35,713 nucleotides of DNA from contig JZRA01000013.1 of assembly GCA_001567485.1 (NCBI GenBank), forward strand, positions 1 through 35,713. Reading direction: 5' to 3'. This stretch comes from Chloroflexi bacterium OLB13 (lineage in GTDB: Bacteria > Chloroflexota > Anaerolineae > Aggregatilineales > Phototrophicaceae). A program made the translations under genes and the position numbers. Positions 8,472 through 14,960 of this stretch are shown piece after piece. Below the pieces are notes generated by a model that was given only the letters and a program-made list of their open reading frames with translations, had not been told where the DNA came from and did no database searches. Positions within the stretch are counted from its first letter, which is position 1. The number at the start of each line of letters is the position of its first letter.

Positions 8472-8729
8472 CTAGTCCTCACTCAGTTCTAGATCGTGCT
8501 GCTCGATCAACTTCAGAAACTGATCGATCTGATATGGTTTTGCCTTACCGTCGCTTCTTGGTTGGACTGGAAATGGCCGTGGGACGTCCCGATGCACAAA
8601 GACCCGGTGACTCCCAGACGTTCGCCTAAGCTCAAAACCGAATCCTTCCAGTACGCGAACGAAATCCTCAAAACGCAAGTCGCGTGATCCAGATAGCATC
8701 CGTACAAAGAGCTTACTTCTCTTGACCAT
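8472..8729 (-). CDS. hicA: HicA-type mRNA interferase toxin, 85 aa
   Basis: This is a YcfA/HicA-family toxin with a dsRBD-like fold. Helix RFEDFVRVLEGFGFELRRT leads into the family motif GSHRVFVH with the expected catalytic His41. The segment RPFPVQPRSDGKAKPYQIDQ and a C-terminal helix follow. Members cleave mRNA and are held in check by HicB, whose gene follows after 4 bp. The N-terminal MVKRSKLFVRMLSGSRDLRF form is usual for this subgroup, so the ATG at 8729 is kept. The gene begins only 29 bp after deoC ends and may share its transcript. The pair sits between two metabolic genes that appear to belong together. Confidence 0.85.
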   Translation of the reverse strand: MVKRSKLFVRMLSGSRDLRFEDFVRVLEGFGFELRRTSGSHRVFVHRDVPRPFPVQPRSDGKAKPYQIDQFLKLIEQHDLELSED

Positions 8730-8758
8730 GCGCCTGACGGACGCCCCCTCTCACACCC

Positions 8759-9778
8759 TCACCCCATCGGTATGTGGTGCTTGGCGGCGTAGCGGCCGGT
8801 GACGTGGTGCGATAACTGCCGTTCGATGTCGGTCAGCAGGCCAGACGCGCCAAAACGGAACAGGTCAGGCTGCATCCAGCGCACGCCGAGTTCCTCGCGC
8901 ATCACCGCCAGATAGTTGAGCGCATCTTTAGCCGTTCGGATTCCCCCGGCCGGTTTGTAGCCGATCAGATAGCCAGTGCGTTCGTAGTACTCGCGGATGG
9001 CGCGCGTCATCACGAGGCTGACCTCCAGCGTCGCGTTGACCGATTCCTTGCCGGTGCTGGTCTTGATGAAATCGGCGCCGGCCATCATCGCGACGAGGCT
9101 GGCTTTGGCGACGTTGGTGAGCGTCCCCAGCTCGCCGGTCGCTAGAATGGACTTCATGTGCGCGTCACCGCATGCCTCGCGGAACGCCTTGACCTCGTCG
9201 TACAGCTTCTGCCACTCGCCGCGCAGGACGTATTCACGCGTGATGACGATATCGATCTCGCGCGCGCCGGCCTCGACCGAGGCGTGGATCTCCTCGACGC
9301 GCTGCTTGAACGGGCTGAGTCCGGCGGGGAAGCCGGTGCTGACGGCCGCGACCGGAATGTCCGTGCCTTGCAGCGCGGCGATCGCGTCCGTCACGCGCTG
9401 GTGATAGACGCACACCGCGCCGACCGTAATGCCCGCATCCGCCATGCCGAGCGCTTCGAGGATATCCTCACGGATGGGGCTGCGCGCCTTCGCGCATAGA
9501 CGCTGCACATTCGATGGCGTGTCGTCACCGCTGAGGGTGGTGAGGTCGATGCAGGTGACCGCTTTGAGGAGCCATGCCGCCTGTGCATCTCGCTTGACAC
9601 TGCGGCGGGCGGGTAAGGTCTTGGCGCGGCGCTCGGCGGCGCTGCGGTTGACGCGCGCCCGGTTCACCCAACCGAGGTCAAGCGGCATACCGGGGTTGCG
9701 TTCGATTTCTGTGAGAGGTTTGGGGGCAGCGGCGTGCTTGACGCCATTCCCGTTGACTGCGGCTGTTTTGCGGGCCAT
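8759..9778 (-). CDS. deoC: deoxyribose-phosphate aldolase, 339 aa
   Basis: DeoC cleaves 2-deoxyribose 5-phosphate to glyceraldehyde 3-phosphate and acetaldehyde through a Schiff base. The TIM-barrel motifs are visible: CIDLTTLSGDDTPSNVQRLC, AVCVY (121-125), EIDIVI with Asp176, the Schiff-base Lys239 in ADFIKTSTGKE, and the proton-relay Lys275 in GYKPAGGIR. The roughly 70-residue N-terminal extension makes it closer in length to animal DERA than to the E. coli enzyme. The start is an ATG with AAAGG about eight bases upstream. It is the first gene of a minus-strand series deoC-hicA-hicB-ALDH. The acetaldehyde produced is a plausible substrate of the dehydrogenase at the end of that series. Confidence 0.93.
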   Translation of the reverse strand: MARKTAAVNGNGVKHAAAPKPLTEIERNPGMPLDLGWVNRARVNRSAAERRAKTLPARRSVKRDAQAAWLLKAVTCIDLTTLSGDDTPSNVQRLCAKARSPIREDILEALGMADAGITVGAVCVYHQRVTDAIAALQGTDIPVAAVSTGFPAGLSPFKQRVEEIHASVEAGAREIDIVITREYVLRGEWQKLYDEVKAFREACGDAHMKSILATGELGTLTNVAKASLVAMMAGADFIKTSTGKESVNATLEVSLVMTRAIREYYERTGYLIGYKPAGGIRTAKDALNYLAVMREELGVRWMQPDLFRFGASGLLTDIERQLSHHVTGRYAAKHHIPMG

Positions 9779-9809
9779 CGCGCGCGCCTTTCAATTTGGA
9801 CGTATTATC

Positions 9810-9815
9810 AGTATA
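9810..9815 (-). promoter_or_regulatory. -10 box of deoC
   Basis: TATACT on the minus strand lies 31 bp upstream of the deoC ATG. The -35 region 17 bp further on (CACGCA) is a poor match. The same intergenic region serves the divergent paralogue array. Confidence 0.35.
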
Positions 9816-9873
9816 GCACGGGGGATTATCGCTGCGTGGCATTTCCCCTCATCAGTCGATTGAGGAGGCTTGT

Positions 9874-10263
9874 ATGCCAATCATTAACCAGTGGGACGAC
9901 GAAGCTGAGACCATCATCTACGGCGAATTCTCTGGAAAATGGACGTGGGACGAGTTCTTTGAGACCATCAACAAATCGTCTGAGATGATCGGAACCAAGC
10001 CGTATCGCTGTGACGTCATCGCCAACATGCGCCCCGGAACGATGGAATCGGCGGCCCCGGCGCTGTACAACGCCCGTGAGGCGATGCGCATGTTTCCAGA
10101 GAATTTCGGCCTACTGGTGGTCGTCATCAATCCGTTGATCGGAATGCTCGCCAACGTGTTCAAGCGCTTCGATGCCCAGTTAGGCAGCAAGGTCGTCAGC
10201 GTCAGCTCGGTCGAGCAGGCCCGCGAGCTGATCGCAAAAGAACGGGCCAACGCTTCCAAGTGA
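9874..10263 (+). CDS. array paralogue 1, predicted STAS-like fold, 129 aa
   Basis: First and most diverged of four tandem homologues. It starts at an ATG with GAGGAGG five bases upstream. The predicted order is two strands (IINQWDD, TIIYGEFSGKWT), helix (WDEFFETINKSSEMI), strand (RCDVIANM), helix (AAPALYNAREAMRMF), strand (GLLVVVI), helix (NVFKRFDAQLG), strand (KVVSVS) and helix (VEQARELIAKERA). That order resembles STAS/SpoIIAA-type phospho-switch proteins, but this is inference from topology only. The position where the others have VDLSRG reads ANMRPG, so any conserved Ser there is absent. It has no signal peptide or membrane segment, so it is cytoplasmic. It is divergent from deoC. Confidence 0.8.
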   Translation: MPIINQWDDEAETIIYGEFSGKWTWDEFFETINKSSEMIGTKPYRCDVIANMRPGTMESAAPALYNAREAMRMFPENFGLLVVVINPLIGMLANVFKRFDAQLGSKVVSVSSVEQARELIAKERANASK

Positions 10264-10306
10264 TGCGCAGGGTTCGATCTTAACCCTTACCACCGCCATC
10301 CTGTCC

Positions 10307-10343
10307 TATAATCCGGCCATCGTGGTTTCGCGGATGAAACCGC
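10307..10343 (+). promoter_or_regulatory. promoter -10 and 5' leader hairpin of paralogue 2
   Basis: TATAAT at 10307-10312 is followed at about the expected transcription start by a stem-loop: GTGGTTTC (10322-10329), loop GCGGAT, GAAACCGC (10336-10343), with one G-T wobble. The same element occurs before paralogue 4 with two base changes that keep the stem. No clear -35 is seen. Confidence 0.55.
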
Positions 10344-10382
10344 CTCTGAAGTTGAGATGGCAGGATGGAAGGCAGTTGAACG

Positions 10383-10775
10383 GTGACTGAAGCAACGATT
10401 GAGTGGGACGACGCAGAAGAGACGATCATCCGGATGACGTTTGTCGGTCGCTTCACGTGGGAGGAGTTCTTTGCGACTCACAAGCAGGGCAGAGACCGGG
10501 TCGAAGGCAAGTCCCATCGCTGTGACGTCATCGTCGATCTCAGCCGGGGGGTAACGACAAGCGCCATGCCCCCGCTCACAAACGCCAAGAAGATCATCCA
10601 AGATGCCCCCGACAACCTCGGCCGGTTCATCATAATCACATCACCGTTGGCGAATATCGTCCTCACCGCGCTCAAGCGCCTCGATCCGGCGCTCTCGGCG
10701 CGCGTCTTGATGGCATCCCGGCTTGAGCAGGCTCGCGAGCTGATCGCAAAGGAACGGGCCAGTGCTTCCAAGTGA
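10383..10775 (+). CDS. array paralogue 2, predicted STAS-like fold, 130 aa
   Basis: Second copy, starting at a GTG. It has the array core IEWDDAEETIIRMTFVGRFT, a WEEFF helix, HRCDVIVDLSRG, and a closing RLEQARELIAKERASASK. The C-terminal half is nearly identical to paralogue 3 in protein. Within 10641-10766 the DNA differences I see are all at third codon positions, pointing to a young duplication or gene conversion. The Ser in VDLSRG occupies the strand-end position where STAS anti-anti-sigma proteins carry the phosphorylated residue; this is suggestive only. The gene has its own -10 box and leader hairpin, so it is probably transcribed singly. Confidence 0.8.
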   Translation: MTEATIEWDDAEETIIRMTFVGRFTWEEFFATHKQGRDRVEGKSHRCDVIVDLSRGVTTSAMPPLTNAKKIIQDAPDNLGRFIIITSPLANIVLTALKRLDPALSARVLMASRLEQARELIAKERASASK

Positions 10776-10818
10776 TGCGCGGCGTTCGACCTTAACCCTT
10801 GCTATCGCCGTCTTGTCC

Positions 10819-10850
10819 TATAATTCGGCAGTGACGGCCTCACGCGTGAG
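10819..10850 (+). promoter_or_regulatory. promoter -10 and 5' palindrome of paralogue 3
   Basis: TATAAT at 10819-10824 is followed by the perfect palindrome CTCACGCGTGAG at 10839-10850. It lies where paralogues 2 and 4 have their leader hairpin, but the sequence is different. The upstream CTTAACCC...TGTCC context of the -10 is shared with paralogue 2. Confidence 0.5.
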
Positions 10851-10894
10851 ATCCCCGCTGGTTTCTTGGCGACGAACGGGAAGGCGATAAATTT

Positions 10895-11284
10895 ATGGCA
10901 GAGATAACGATAGAGTGGGACGACGCAGAAGAGACGGTTGTCCGGATGACGTTTGTCGGTCGCTTCACGTGGGAGGAGTTCTTTGCGACTCAGAAGCAGG
11001 GCAGTGACTGGATCGAAGGCAAGCCCCATCGCTGTGACATCATCGTCGATCTCAGCCGGGGGTCATCTACAAACGCCGGGCCTGCGCTGACAAACGCCAA
11101 GAAGACCCTTCAAAATGCCCCCAGCAACCTCGGTCGGTTCGTTGTAATCACGTCACCGTTGGCGAATATCGTCCTCACCGCGCTCAAGCGTCTCGACCCG
11201 GCGCTCTCGGCGCGTGTCTTGATGGCGTCCCGGCTTGAGCAGGCCCGCGAGCTGATCGCAAAGGAACGGGCCAGCGCTTCTTAG
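10895..11284 (+). CDS. array paralogue 3, predicted STAS-like fold, 129 aa
   Basis: Third copy, starting at an ATG. It shares TIEWDDAEETVVRMTFVGRF, the WEEFFATQKQG helix, CDIIVDLSRGSS, GPALTNAKK and the ALKRLDPALSARVLMASR end with paralogue 2. The spacing from the previous start is 512 bp, close to the other intervals (509 and 505 bp), which marks tandem duplication of a ~510-bp unit including the promoter. No strong Shine-Dalgarno is seen (AAGGCGATAAATTT before ATG). Function unknown; a cytoplasmic STAS-like regulatory protein is the best structural guess. Confidence 0.8.
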   Translation: MAEITIEWDDAEETVVRMTFVGRFTWEEFFATQKQGSDWIEGKPHRCDIIVDLSRGSSTNAGPALTNAKKTLQNAPSNLGRFVVITSPLANIVLTALKRLDPALSARVLMASRLEQARELIAKERASAS

Positions 11285-11331
11285 ATTGCGTGCAGAGTCC
11301 AACCTTAATCCTAGTCCCTGTCATCCTGACC

Positions 11332-11368
11332 TATAATCCGGCCATCGTGGTTTCGCGGATGGAACCAC
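11332..11368 (+). promoter_or_regulatory. promoter -10 and 5' leader hairpin of paralogue 4
   Basis: TATAAT (11332-11337) is followed by GTGGTTTC (11347-11354), loop GCGGAT, GGAACCAC (11361-11368). Compared with the copy before paralogue 2, position 2 of the stem pairs T-A instead of T-G and position 7 pairs T-G instead of T-A, so both changes keep the stem. Confidence 0.55.
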
Positions 11369-11399
11369 CTCTGAAGTTGAGATAACGGGATGCTAAACG

Positions 11400-11807
11400 G
11401 TGGCTGAGATAACGATTGAGTGGGATGATGCAGAAGAGACGATCATCCGGGCGACCTTCGTCGGTCGCTATACATGGGAAGAGTACTTTCAGTCGCAGGA
11501 ACAGGGTAATGCGATGGTTGAGAGCAAAGCCCACCGCTGTGACCTCATCGTCGACCTCAGCCGCGCGCGGGCGACCAGTGCTGGGCCTGCGTTGACAAAC
11601 GCCAAGAAGACGCTCGAATTGGCTCCCACCAACCTCGGCCTCGTCGTCGTGATTACGTCGACGTTGGCGAACATCATCATCAAGGCGTTCCGGCGGCTTG
11701 ATCCAGTGCTTGCGGCCCGCGTCCTGACGACGACTCAGCTTGCGCAAGCACGTCAGTTGATCGCCATGTCGCGCGCGGAAGGTATCGCAGGGGACGCCAT
11801 CCGGTAG
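11400..11807 (+). CDS. array paralogue 4, predicted STAS-like fold, 135 aa
   Basis: Fourth copy, starting at a GTG (GTG GCT GAG ATA) and aligned with the ATG of paralogue 3. The core is the same (IEWDDAEETIIRATFVGRYT, HRCDLIVDLSRA, GPALTNAKKTLE, GLVVVITS, RRLDPVLAARVL). The last residues differ (QLIAMSRAEGIAGDAIR) and are slightly longer. The Ser in VDLSRA is kept. It is followed by 200 bp of non-coding sequence before the acyltransferase. Four copies in a row suggest either dosage or diversified partners. Confidence 0.8.
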   Translation: MAEITIEWDDAEETIIRATFVGRYTWEEYFQSQEQGNAMVESKAHRCDLIVDLSRARATSAGPALTNAKKTLELAPTNLGLVVVITSTLANIIIKAFRRLDPVLAARVLTTTQLAQARQLIAMSRAEGIAGDAIR

Positions 11808-12008
11808 GAACGATATACGCGCGCGGAGGGGCGGCTGCGGGTCTTTCCCTCACGTTGCCCCCTCCGGCGCACACGTCCTTCTCCCCTCTCTCTGAGGGCC
11901 GGGAGCGAGGGATTCGGAGAGACGAAATTCTACAGGCCGAGCCTCCGCATAACCCCTGAGACACGCTACACTAATCCGCGGACGGCTTGCACCCAACGGA
12001 GCATCAGG
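11808..12008. other. intergenic stretch with two GC-rich inverted repeats
   Basis: CGGAGGGG (11824-11831) pairs with CCCCTCCG (11859-11866) across a 27-nt loop. CCCTC-TCTCT-GAGGG lies near 11884. Neither has a T-run. They may end transcription of paralogue 4 or be intergenic repeat sequence. No gene is seen. Confidence 0.3.
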
Positions 12009-12626
12009 TTGGCTGTAGATTCTTCGCTTTCCCCGGCCGTGCGTGACTATATCGCGCGTCAGCCCAACCTCGGTTGGCGGCGCACGATCTTCAACAGCGT
12101 GCTGCGGCTGGTCGTACGCGTCTTGATCGACTTCGACGTGACCGGCATTGAGAACATCCCGCCGCGCGGCCCGACCATCCTGATGATGAATCACATCAGC
12201 GCGATCGACCCCGGACTGTGCATGGCGGCGGTGCGGCGGCGTCATGTTGTGCCGATGAGCAAGGTCGAGAACTTCCGTTCGCCGGTCTGGGGGCCGTTTC
12301 TGTGGTGGTACGGCGCGTACAAAGTACATCGCGGCGTGGTTGACCGCGAAGCCCTGATGAACTCGATCGCGCTGCTCAAAAGCGGGCTGATGATCCTCAT
12401 CGCGCCAGAGGGCACACGCTCGCCACACGGATTGCAAGAGCCGAAGGACGGCATGACGTATGTGGCGACCAAAGCTGACGCGGTGATCCTGCCCGCCGGC
12501 CTCAGCGGAGCGCAGCACTTCAAGCACCGGTTTCCGCGGCGCACGCCTGTTCAGCTTCACTTCGGCCGGCCGTTTCGCTTCAAGACCGGCGGCGCGCGCG
12601 CATCCCACGCGATGAGCTGTCGATGA
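12009..12626 (+). CDS. plsC: 1-acylglycerol-3-phosphate acyltransferase-like, C-terminus frameshifted
   Basis: A PlsC-family acyltransferase that would make phosphatidic acid at the membrane. The catalytic NHISAID (HX4D, His62-Asp67) and APEGTRSP (Glu134, 132-139) motifs are clear, as is the acceptor-binding LPAGLSG block (161-167). Translation probably starts at TTG 12009 with GGAG seven bases upstream. In this frame the protein ends abruptly with ARASHAMSCR. One base added in the GGCGGCGCGCGCGC tract at 12588-12601 would join it to a frame reading RIPRDELSMMTRESMIQLAL up to TAG 12746-12748, giving about 246 aa, the normal family length. The frame break is therefore either a sequencing indel or a recent mutation; the catalytic core is intact. 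Confidence 0.8.
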   Translation: MAVDSSLSPAVRDYIARQPNLGWRRTIFNSVLRLVVRVLIDFDVTGIENIPPRGPTILMMNHISAIDPGLCMAAVRRRHVVPMSKVENFRSPVWGPFLWWYGAYKVHRGVVDREALMNSIALLKSGLMILIAPEGTRSPHGLQEPKDGMTYVATKADAVILPAGLSGAQHFKHRFPRRTPVQLHFGRPFRFKTGGARASHAMSCR

Positions 12627-12748
12627 TGACCCGCGAGTCGATGATTCAGCTCGCGCTCGCCATCCGTGACCCGGCCCTGCGCGGCGCCTATGCCGATCTG
12701 CCCGCCACCAGCGAGACGATCGAGTTCGTCGATCCGCAGACGGTCTAG
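12599..12748 (+). other. displaced C-terminal coding segment of the acyltransferase
   Basis: This is frame-shifted relative to the upstream gene. It reads RIPRDELSMMTRESMIQLAL, then a helix AIRDPALRGAYADLP and an end ETIEFVDPQTV before TAG. It has no start of its own and continues the typical PlsC C-terminus, so I treat it as the rest of the 12009 gene. Confidence 0.6.
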
Positions 12749-12808
12749 GCTTGAGGCCGTACCTTTAAGCACGGCGTATACACCGTCCGGGCGTGTGGAG
12801 TGGACGCT

Positions 12809-12845
12809 CCGGTCAACGACGGCCTATCAGACCGCGGTTCTTTTT
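12809..12845 (+). terminator. possible terminator after the acyltransferase
   Basis: CGGTC (12810-12814) pairs with GACCG (12830-12834), followed after a few bases by TTCTTTTT (12838-12845). The stem is short. It lies 60 bp after the restored stop at 12748. The rest of 12749-12962 shows nothing recognisable. Confidence 0.35.
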
Positions 12846-12962
12846 GCGTGCGTTGCGCGGGCCGGTGTATCGTTAGATCATCAATCAGGATCGCATCACT
12901 CACGGCATCCTGATCCTGACCGGTTGGCTTCTACGCTCGCAGATACCGTCGAGGACACACAC

Positions 12963-13946
12963 ATGCGGAAGTTTCTGCGCTTCATGGGACGCTCGTTCTG
13001 GCGCTTTATGGTGATCTTCAGCTTCATCGTGAATCTGGTGCTGGTGGTGGTCGTGCTGATTTTGGCGGCGACGCTGTTCGACATCAAGCACAACATCGCC
13101 GAGCCGTTGGTAGGCGGGCTGTACAGCGCGTTCGTCGGCCTCGAAGACGCGACGATCGACTGGACGATCCCGGTGCGCGCCGACGTGCCGGTCAATCTCG
13201 ACATCCCGATCAACCAGAACACCGTCGTCACGCTCACCGAAGCCGTGCCGCTGACGGTCGTCGCGCAGATTCAGGCCCCCAGCCTGACGTTGAGCAACGC
13301 GCGCGTTTCGCTGTCGCTGCCGGTCGGGCTGCAGCTTCCCGTCGCGCTCAACCTGCCGGTGACGGTGGACGACACGCTGCCGGTATCGCTCGACGTGCGG
13401 GCCGTGATCCCGCTCAAAGAGACGCAGCTTTACGATGTGGCGCGCAGCTTGCAGCTCATGTTCGAGCCGCTGGCCGTGGCGCTCTACAACCTGCCGCAGA
13501 ACTGGGGCGAAGCGTTCGCCTTAGCCGGTGATGTCTTGAGCGGCGGACAGCCTAACTTGCTGGCGCAGAATGCGTTCAGCCTGCGTCCGTGGCCGGGCTT
13601 CAGCCGCACCGCAGGGCTGAATTACCCGCTCGACTTGCTGACCGCCCCTGTCCCGCCGGACAACGTGCCGCTCGATACCGGCATTGTCCCGGCCGGCGGC
13701 ATTCCGCTGCTGGACGAGGCGCTCAGGCCGCAGGTGTACACGCAGGGCGGGCCGGGGATGGTCAACGCGACAGCCGAGTTCGCCTCGCCAGCACAAGCGC
13801 CATTCTGGGATGGATCGTATGCTGACTACAGGGCGGGGATATTGACGCAGGCGCCGCAGTGGACGCCGACGCCGGAGATCACACCGCTGCCCGGCGGAGA
13901 AAACCCCGGCGACCTCGGCATCATCCCGACGCCCACCTCGCCGTAG
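12963..13946 (+). CDS. single-pass membrane-anchored protein of unknown function, 327 aa
   Basis: The frame is open from 12666, but the start is placed at ATG 12963. GAGG lies eight bases upstream and a membrane anchor begins there: MRKFLRFMGRSFWRFMVIF, then a hydrophobic segment rich in Val/Leu to about residue 39. The rest should lie outside the cytoplasm. Residues about 60-180 contain repeated beta-type segments with a PVxLxIP-like rhythm (RADVPVNLDIPINQNTVV, VSLSLPVGLQLPVALNLPV), which suggests an elongated beta-structure. The C-terminus is Pro/Thr-rich (TPTPEITPLPGG, IIPTPTSP), like other surface proteins in this window. No enzymatic motif is seen. Confidence 0.75.
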   Translation: MRKFLRFMGRSFWRFMVIFSFIVNLVLVVVVLILAATLFDIKHNIAEPLVGGLYSAFVGLEDATIDWTIPVRADVPVNLDIPINQNTVVTLTEAVPLTVVAQIQAPSLTLSNARVSLSLPVGLQLPVALNLPVTVDDTLPVSLDVRAVIPLKETQLYDVARSLQLMFEPLAVALYNLPQNWGEAFALAGDVLSGGQPNLLAQNAFSLRPWPGFSRTAGLNYPLDLLTAPVPPDNVPLDTGIVPAGGIPLLDEALRPQVYTQGGPGMVNATAEFASPAQAPFWDGSYADYRAGILTQAPQWTPTPEITPLPGGENPGDLGIIPTPTSP

Positions 13947-13978
13947 GAAAGACGTCACCCCCGCCGCCGCGAGACTCT

Positions 13979-14021
13979 CCCTCTCCGTGACCGCGATTGT
14001 AAGGGTCATCTCTGGAGAGGG
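13979..14021. terminator. bidirectional hairpin between convergent genes
   Basis: CCCTCTCC (13979-13986) pairs with GGAGAGGG (14014-14021), and inside it TGACC (13988-13992) pairs with GGTCA (14004-14008). It lies between the ends of the 12963 gene (plus) and the response regulator (minus). GTTTG follows on the plus strand. Confidence 0.5.
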
Positions 14022-14059
14022 GGTTTGGGGCAGCGCACCGGCGCTGAAACCGCTGGGCG

Positions 14060-14443
14060 CTAGGAACGCGCGGCCTTGATCAATGCGCGTACTTTTGCGA
14101 TCAGCTCGGCGTGCAGCACCGGCTTGATGAGGTAGTCGTTAGCGCCCGCGTCGAGGCCGCGCCGGATATTGTCCTGATCCGCCATCGACGACAGCATCAG
14201 GATTGGCGTGCGCGAGGTATCACGCCGCTGGCGAAGGATCGTCGCGAGCCTTACGCCGTCGATCCCCGGCATCATCAAATCGAGGATAATCAAGTCGGGG
14301 GTGCGCAGGCCCAACGCCGCCAGCGCCTCGTGTGCATCATAGACCTTGACGGGTTCGAAGCCTTCGCGGTCGAGCATAATACCGAGCAGCGAAAGCGCGC
14401 TGTAGTCGTCGTCAACGATTAAAACCGTCGGCCGTTCCGTCAC
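14060..14443 (-). CDS. single-domain response regulator (CheY-like receiver), 127 aa
   Basis: A stand-alone receiver domain. The acidic pocket is DDD (11-13), the phosphoacceptor is Asp55 in LIILDLMMPGIDG, the switch Ser is in MLSSMAD (about 85-86), and the conserved Lys107 is in YLIKP. There is no output domain, so it passes phosphate or acts by protein contact. No histidine kinase is encoded in the window, so its partner lies elsewhere. A TATACT box on the minus strand at 14549-14554 is the nearest promoter-like element, about 105 bp upstream of the start. It is convergent with the 12963 gene. Confidence 0.9.
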   Translation of the reverse strand: MTERPTVLIVDDDYSALSLLGIMLDREGFEPVKVYDAHEALAALGLRTPDLIILDLMMPGIDGVRLATILRQRRDTSRTPILMLSSMADQDNIRRGLDAGANDYLIKPVLHAELIAKVRALIKAARS

Positions 14444-14815
14444 GTGTTACCTCGACCTTATGCAGTCGGCGTATCCCCAAACCTCAAAGATTAGGGTTCA
14501 AATCACCCAATTCGACCATTCCCAACGAAACTCTAGCGCCCCTAGATTAGTATAAGAAGTGTGTACTTGTTTTGACGATGTGTCGATAGTTTAGTTTAGC
14601 GCAATTCTTACTAACTGCGAATGTTTTGCGCTGTGTTCAAAAACGCGGACGAACGGGATCGCCCTTCCTCAGCCTCTCATCAACCCAACGCGCAGCACGG
14701 GGCGGGGATGGAACAGCACTTGGAAGCCATCGCTCGGCGCTGACGGCCGCCACAGGCGGGTACTGCCCACGGCAGCGTGGTTACACATGAATAAAGAATA
14801 GGATGGCCGACACCC
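14444..14815. other. non-coding stretch, partly AT-rich
   Basis: No gene is seen. The segment 14545-14645 is more AT-rich than its surroundings. It holds a TATACT box on the minus strand (14549-14554) and an inverted repeat AGCGCAA (14598-14604) / TTGCGCT (14626-14632). The part up to 14815 is ordinary GC-rich sequence with no stable long stem that I can see. A dispersed repeat begins at 14816. Confidence 0.4.
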
Positions 14816-14932
14816 TACATCCTAAGCACGAAGTTGAAAGTGATGAGTGATGAGAAAACGCCGCGCCGTATAGCTCGACGAACCGGTGCAAGGTAGGAGA
14901 CCGACTCTCTCGACTTACGAACACCGGCTTAG
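14816..14932 (+). repeat. dispersed repeat copy 2, 117 bp, upstream of the ABC exporter operon
   Basis: This is the second copy of the element at 8038-8160, here on the plus strand and again pointing toward the downstream gene. It has two TGATGAG heptamers (14841-14854) where copy 1 has three, accounting for the length difference. TATAGC at 14869-14874 inside the conserved core could serve as a -10 box. CCGGTG (14883-14888) and CACCGG (14922-14927) can pair here but not in copy 1. It ends 28 bp before the natA-like ATG. Confidence 0.8.
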
Positions 14933-14960
14933 AGTGGAAGCCTAACGAAAGGGACAACTC

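Noticed and set aside
12666..12962. Upstream extension of the 12963 membrane-protein gene
   Set aside because: The extra codons overlap the restored end of the acyltransferase gene and would bury the N-terminal membrane anchor. ATG 12963 has a ribosome-binding site.
14492..14508. GGGTTCAAATCACCC, resembling a tRNA T-arm
   Set aside because: The stem pairs only four bases around the loop, and no acceptor, D- or anticodon arm can be built from the surrounding sequence.
14572..14600. TTGACG as a plus-strand -35 box
   Set aside because: There is no acceptable -10 at 16-18 bp and no gene directly downstream.
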